From: Deltaproteobacteria bacterium
Lineage (GTDB): Bacteria; Desulfobacterota; Syntrophia; Syntrophales; UBA5619
Direction: 5' to 3'
Assembly (NCBI GenBank): GCA_026388365.1
Contig: JAPLJW010000006.1
Coordinates: 1 to 5,855, forward strand
Length of the DNA: 5,855 nucleotides
The stretch's first letter is position 1. Each line of letters starts with the position of its first letter. Under the pieces are notes generated by a model. The model ran no database searches. It saw only the letters and a program-made list of their open reading frames with translations, and was not told the DNA's origin. Shown here piece after piece: positions 4,613 to 5,855 of the stretch. Position numbers and translations under genes: made by a program.

Positions 4613-5855
4613 CTACGACGCCTTGAGTCCGTACTTTTTGAGCTTGTAGCGGAGCATCCGCTCGCTGATCCCGAGGAACTCGGCGGCGCGGCTTTGGTGG
4701 TCGCCCGCCTTTTCCATCGCCTCGACGATCAGTTTCTTCTCCAGTTCCTCGATCGATCCGCGGAGGAGACCTTCTTCCGTCTTCCGGCCCGCCGCGGTCT
4801 CCTCCATGCTTTCGCTGAAGGGGAGGTCCTCCACGGAGATCACATCCTCCCGGGCGATGACGACGGCCCGTTCGATGATGTTCTCCAACTCCCGGACGTT
4901 CCCGGGGTAGTCATACTTGAGGAGAACGTCCTGCGCTTCGCTGCTGAGACCGGCGATCTCTTTCCCGTTCTCCTCCGCATACCGCTTGAGGAAATGGTCG
5001 ATCAGAATCGGGATGTCCTCCTTCCGCTCCCGGAGCGGCGGGAGTGACATCAGAACGACGTTCAGGCGGTAGAAGAGGTCCTCCCGGAAGGCCCCCGCCT
5101 TCACCCTTTGCTCCAGATCGCAGTTGGTCGCGCTGATCACGCGGACGTCGGTGCGGAGCGTCTGATTCCCGCCGAGGCGCTGGAATTCGTGCTCCTGGAG
5201 AAAACGGAGGAGTTTGACCTGGACTTGCTGCGAGAGTTCGCCGATCTCGTCGAGGAAGAGGGTTCCCCCGTCCGCCTCTTCGAACCGGCCGATCCGCCGG
5301 GCCGTCGCCCCCGTGAAGGCCCCCTTCTCGTGGCCGAAAAGCTCGCTCTCCAACAGATTCTCATGCAGGGCGCCGCAGTTCACGGCGATGATCCGCCGCT
5401 CAGCACGCGGGCTCAGGTGGTGGATCAGACGCGCGAGGAGTTCCTTTCCCGTCCCGCTCTCCCCCTGGAGGAGGATCGTGGCGCGGCTTGCGGCCACCCG
5501 CCCGGCCATGTTGATCAAGGAACTCATCTTCTCGCCCCGATAGATGATCCGGTCCGTCGTCACCCCCTTTTCCCCCAACTGCTCCCGGAGGATCTCGTTC
5601 TCCTTGATGAGGGTCCGCCTCTCCGAAACTCGGCCCACCAGAAGCAGAAGCTCTTCGAATTCCACGGGCTTGGTGATGTAGTCCAGGGCGCCCGCCTTCA
5701 TCGCATCCACGGCCATATCGATGGTCCCGTAGGCCGTGATGATCACAACGTCGATCTCGGGATTGATCCCCTTGACGGCCTGGAGGACCTGCATCCCATC
5801 CATCCCGGGCATCTTGTAGTCGAGGAGAAGCAGGTCGTAATGGCCTTCCCGGACC
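4613..5855 (-). CDS. Sigma-54-dependent response regulator, NtrC/AtoC type (5' end outside window)
   Basis: This is a cytoplasmic two-component response regulator that activates sigma-54 promoters. About 413 codons are visible; the frame runs off the right edge, so roughly the first 40 residues are missing. Counting from the internal Met at 5812: the receiver keeps its phospho-acceptor Asp just upstream (LLLLDYKMPGMDG; codon 5819-5821), switch Thr27 (ITAYG) and Lys48 (TKP). A helical linker covers about 60-88. The AAA+ domain has Walker A GESGTGKE (117-124), the sigma-54 contact loop GAFTGA (164-169), Walker B TLFLDEIGEL (184-193), the arginine-finger region FREDLFYRL (242-250) and YPGNVREL (302-309). 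A Fis-type helix-turn-helix closes it (about 355-395, SRAAEFLGISERMLRYKLKK). All key residues are intact. The Met at 5812 is not the true start, since it would cut the receiver. A histidine kinase partner is expected upstream, beyond the window. The gene ends at TAG 4613-4615, directly followed by the hisF remnant with no visible terminator between. Confidence 0.95.
   Translation of the reverse strand, partial: VREGHYDLLLLDYKMPGMDGMQVLQAVKGINPEIDVVIITAYGTIDMAVDAMKAGALDYITKPVEFEELLLLVGRVSERRTLIKENEILREQLGEKGVTTDRIIYRGEKMSSLINMAGRVAASRATILLQGESGTGKELLARLIHHLSPRAERRIIAVNCGALHENLLESELFGHEKGAFTGATARRIGRFEEADGGTLFLDEIGELSQQVQVKLLRFLQEHEFQRLGGNQTLRTDVRVISATNCDLEQRVKAGAFREDLFYRLNVVLMSLPPLRERKEDIPILIDHFLKRYAEENGKEIAGLSSEAQDVLLKYDYPGNVRELENIIERAVVIAREDVISVEDLPFSESMEETAAGRKTEEGLLRGSIEELEKKLIVEAMEKAGDHQSRAAEFLGISERMLRYKLKKYGLKAS

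Noticed and set aside
4146..4649. 167-codon plus-strand frame
   Set aside because: It lies antisense to the HisF remnant, whose family identity on the minus strand is clear. Its own translation has no family-like motifs.
4526..5047. 173-codon plus-strand frame over the regulator
   Set aside because: Antisense to the sigma-54 regulator, whose AAA+ motifs are unmistakable on the minus strand; long antisense frames are common in GC-rich genes.

Overview
The window looks like an accessory, partly decayed stretch of a Gram-negative bacterial chromosome. The best-supported host signal is the GC-rich right end, which carries an NtrC-type sigma-54 activator. The IS91-type, IHF-type and M19 dipeptidase sequences resemble, from memory, those of Deltaproteobacteria (Desulfobacterota/Syntrophia). 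No search could be run, so the taxonomy is inference. Base composition changes visibly along the window: AT-rich at 1-900, intermediate at about 1380-4120, and GC-rich from about 4240 to the end. This fits a mosaic of horizontally acquired pieces, although a chimeric metagenome assembly cannot be excluded.

Layout. Positions 1-290 are AT-rich with no convincing gene, but hold an isolated, perfect Shine-Dalgarno sequence over a tiny reading frame. A small four-helix membrane protein of unknown function follows (291-848, +). Positions 849-1380 are a gene-poor gap with one notable stem-loop. A complete 12-helix MFS transporter occupies 1381-2529 (+). Positions 2590-2940 are a graveyard: a scrap of IS91-family transposase zinc-binding domain runs in frame into the first 41 codons of an IHF/HU-family gene. 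A good sigma-70-type promoter candidate then precedes a complete exported M19 (membrane/renal) dipeptidase (3057-4121, +).

On the minus strand, a sigma-54-dependent response regulator enters from the right edge (5855-4613, 5' end outside the window). Immediately after its stop codon lies the C-terminal half of hisF (about 4610-4236) with no start of its own, so it is a remnant.

The genes do not form an obvious pathway. The membrane protein, transporter and dipeptidase stand alone, each with its own upstream gap. The regulator probably belongs to a two-component operon lying outside the window. I found no CRISPR array, tRNA, rRNA or complete mobile element, and no convincing new multi-gene system. 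The most interesting points are the breakpoints (IS91/IHF fusion; hisF half abutting the regulator stop), the truncated IHF with an intact translation start, and the perfect Shine-Dalgarno at 217-226.
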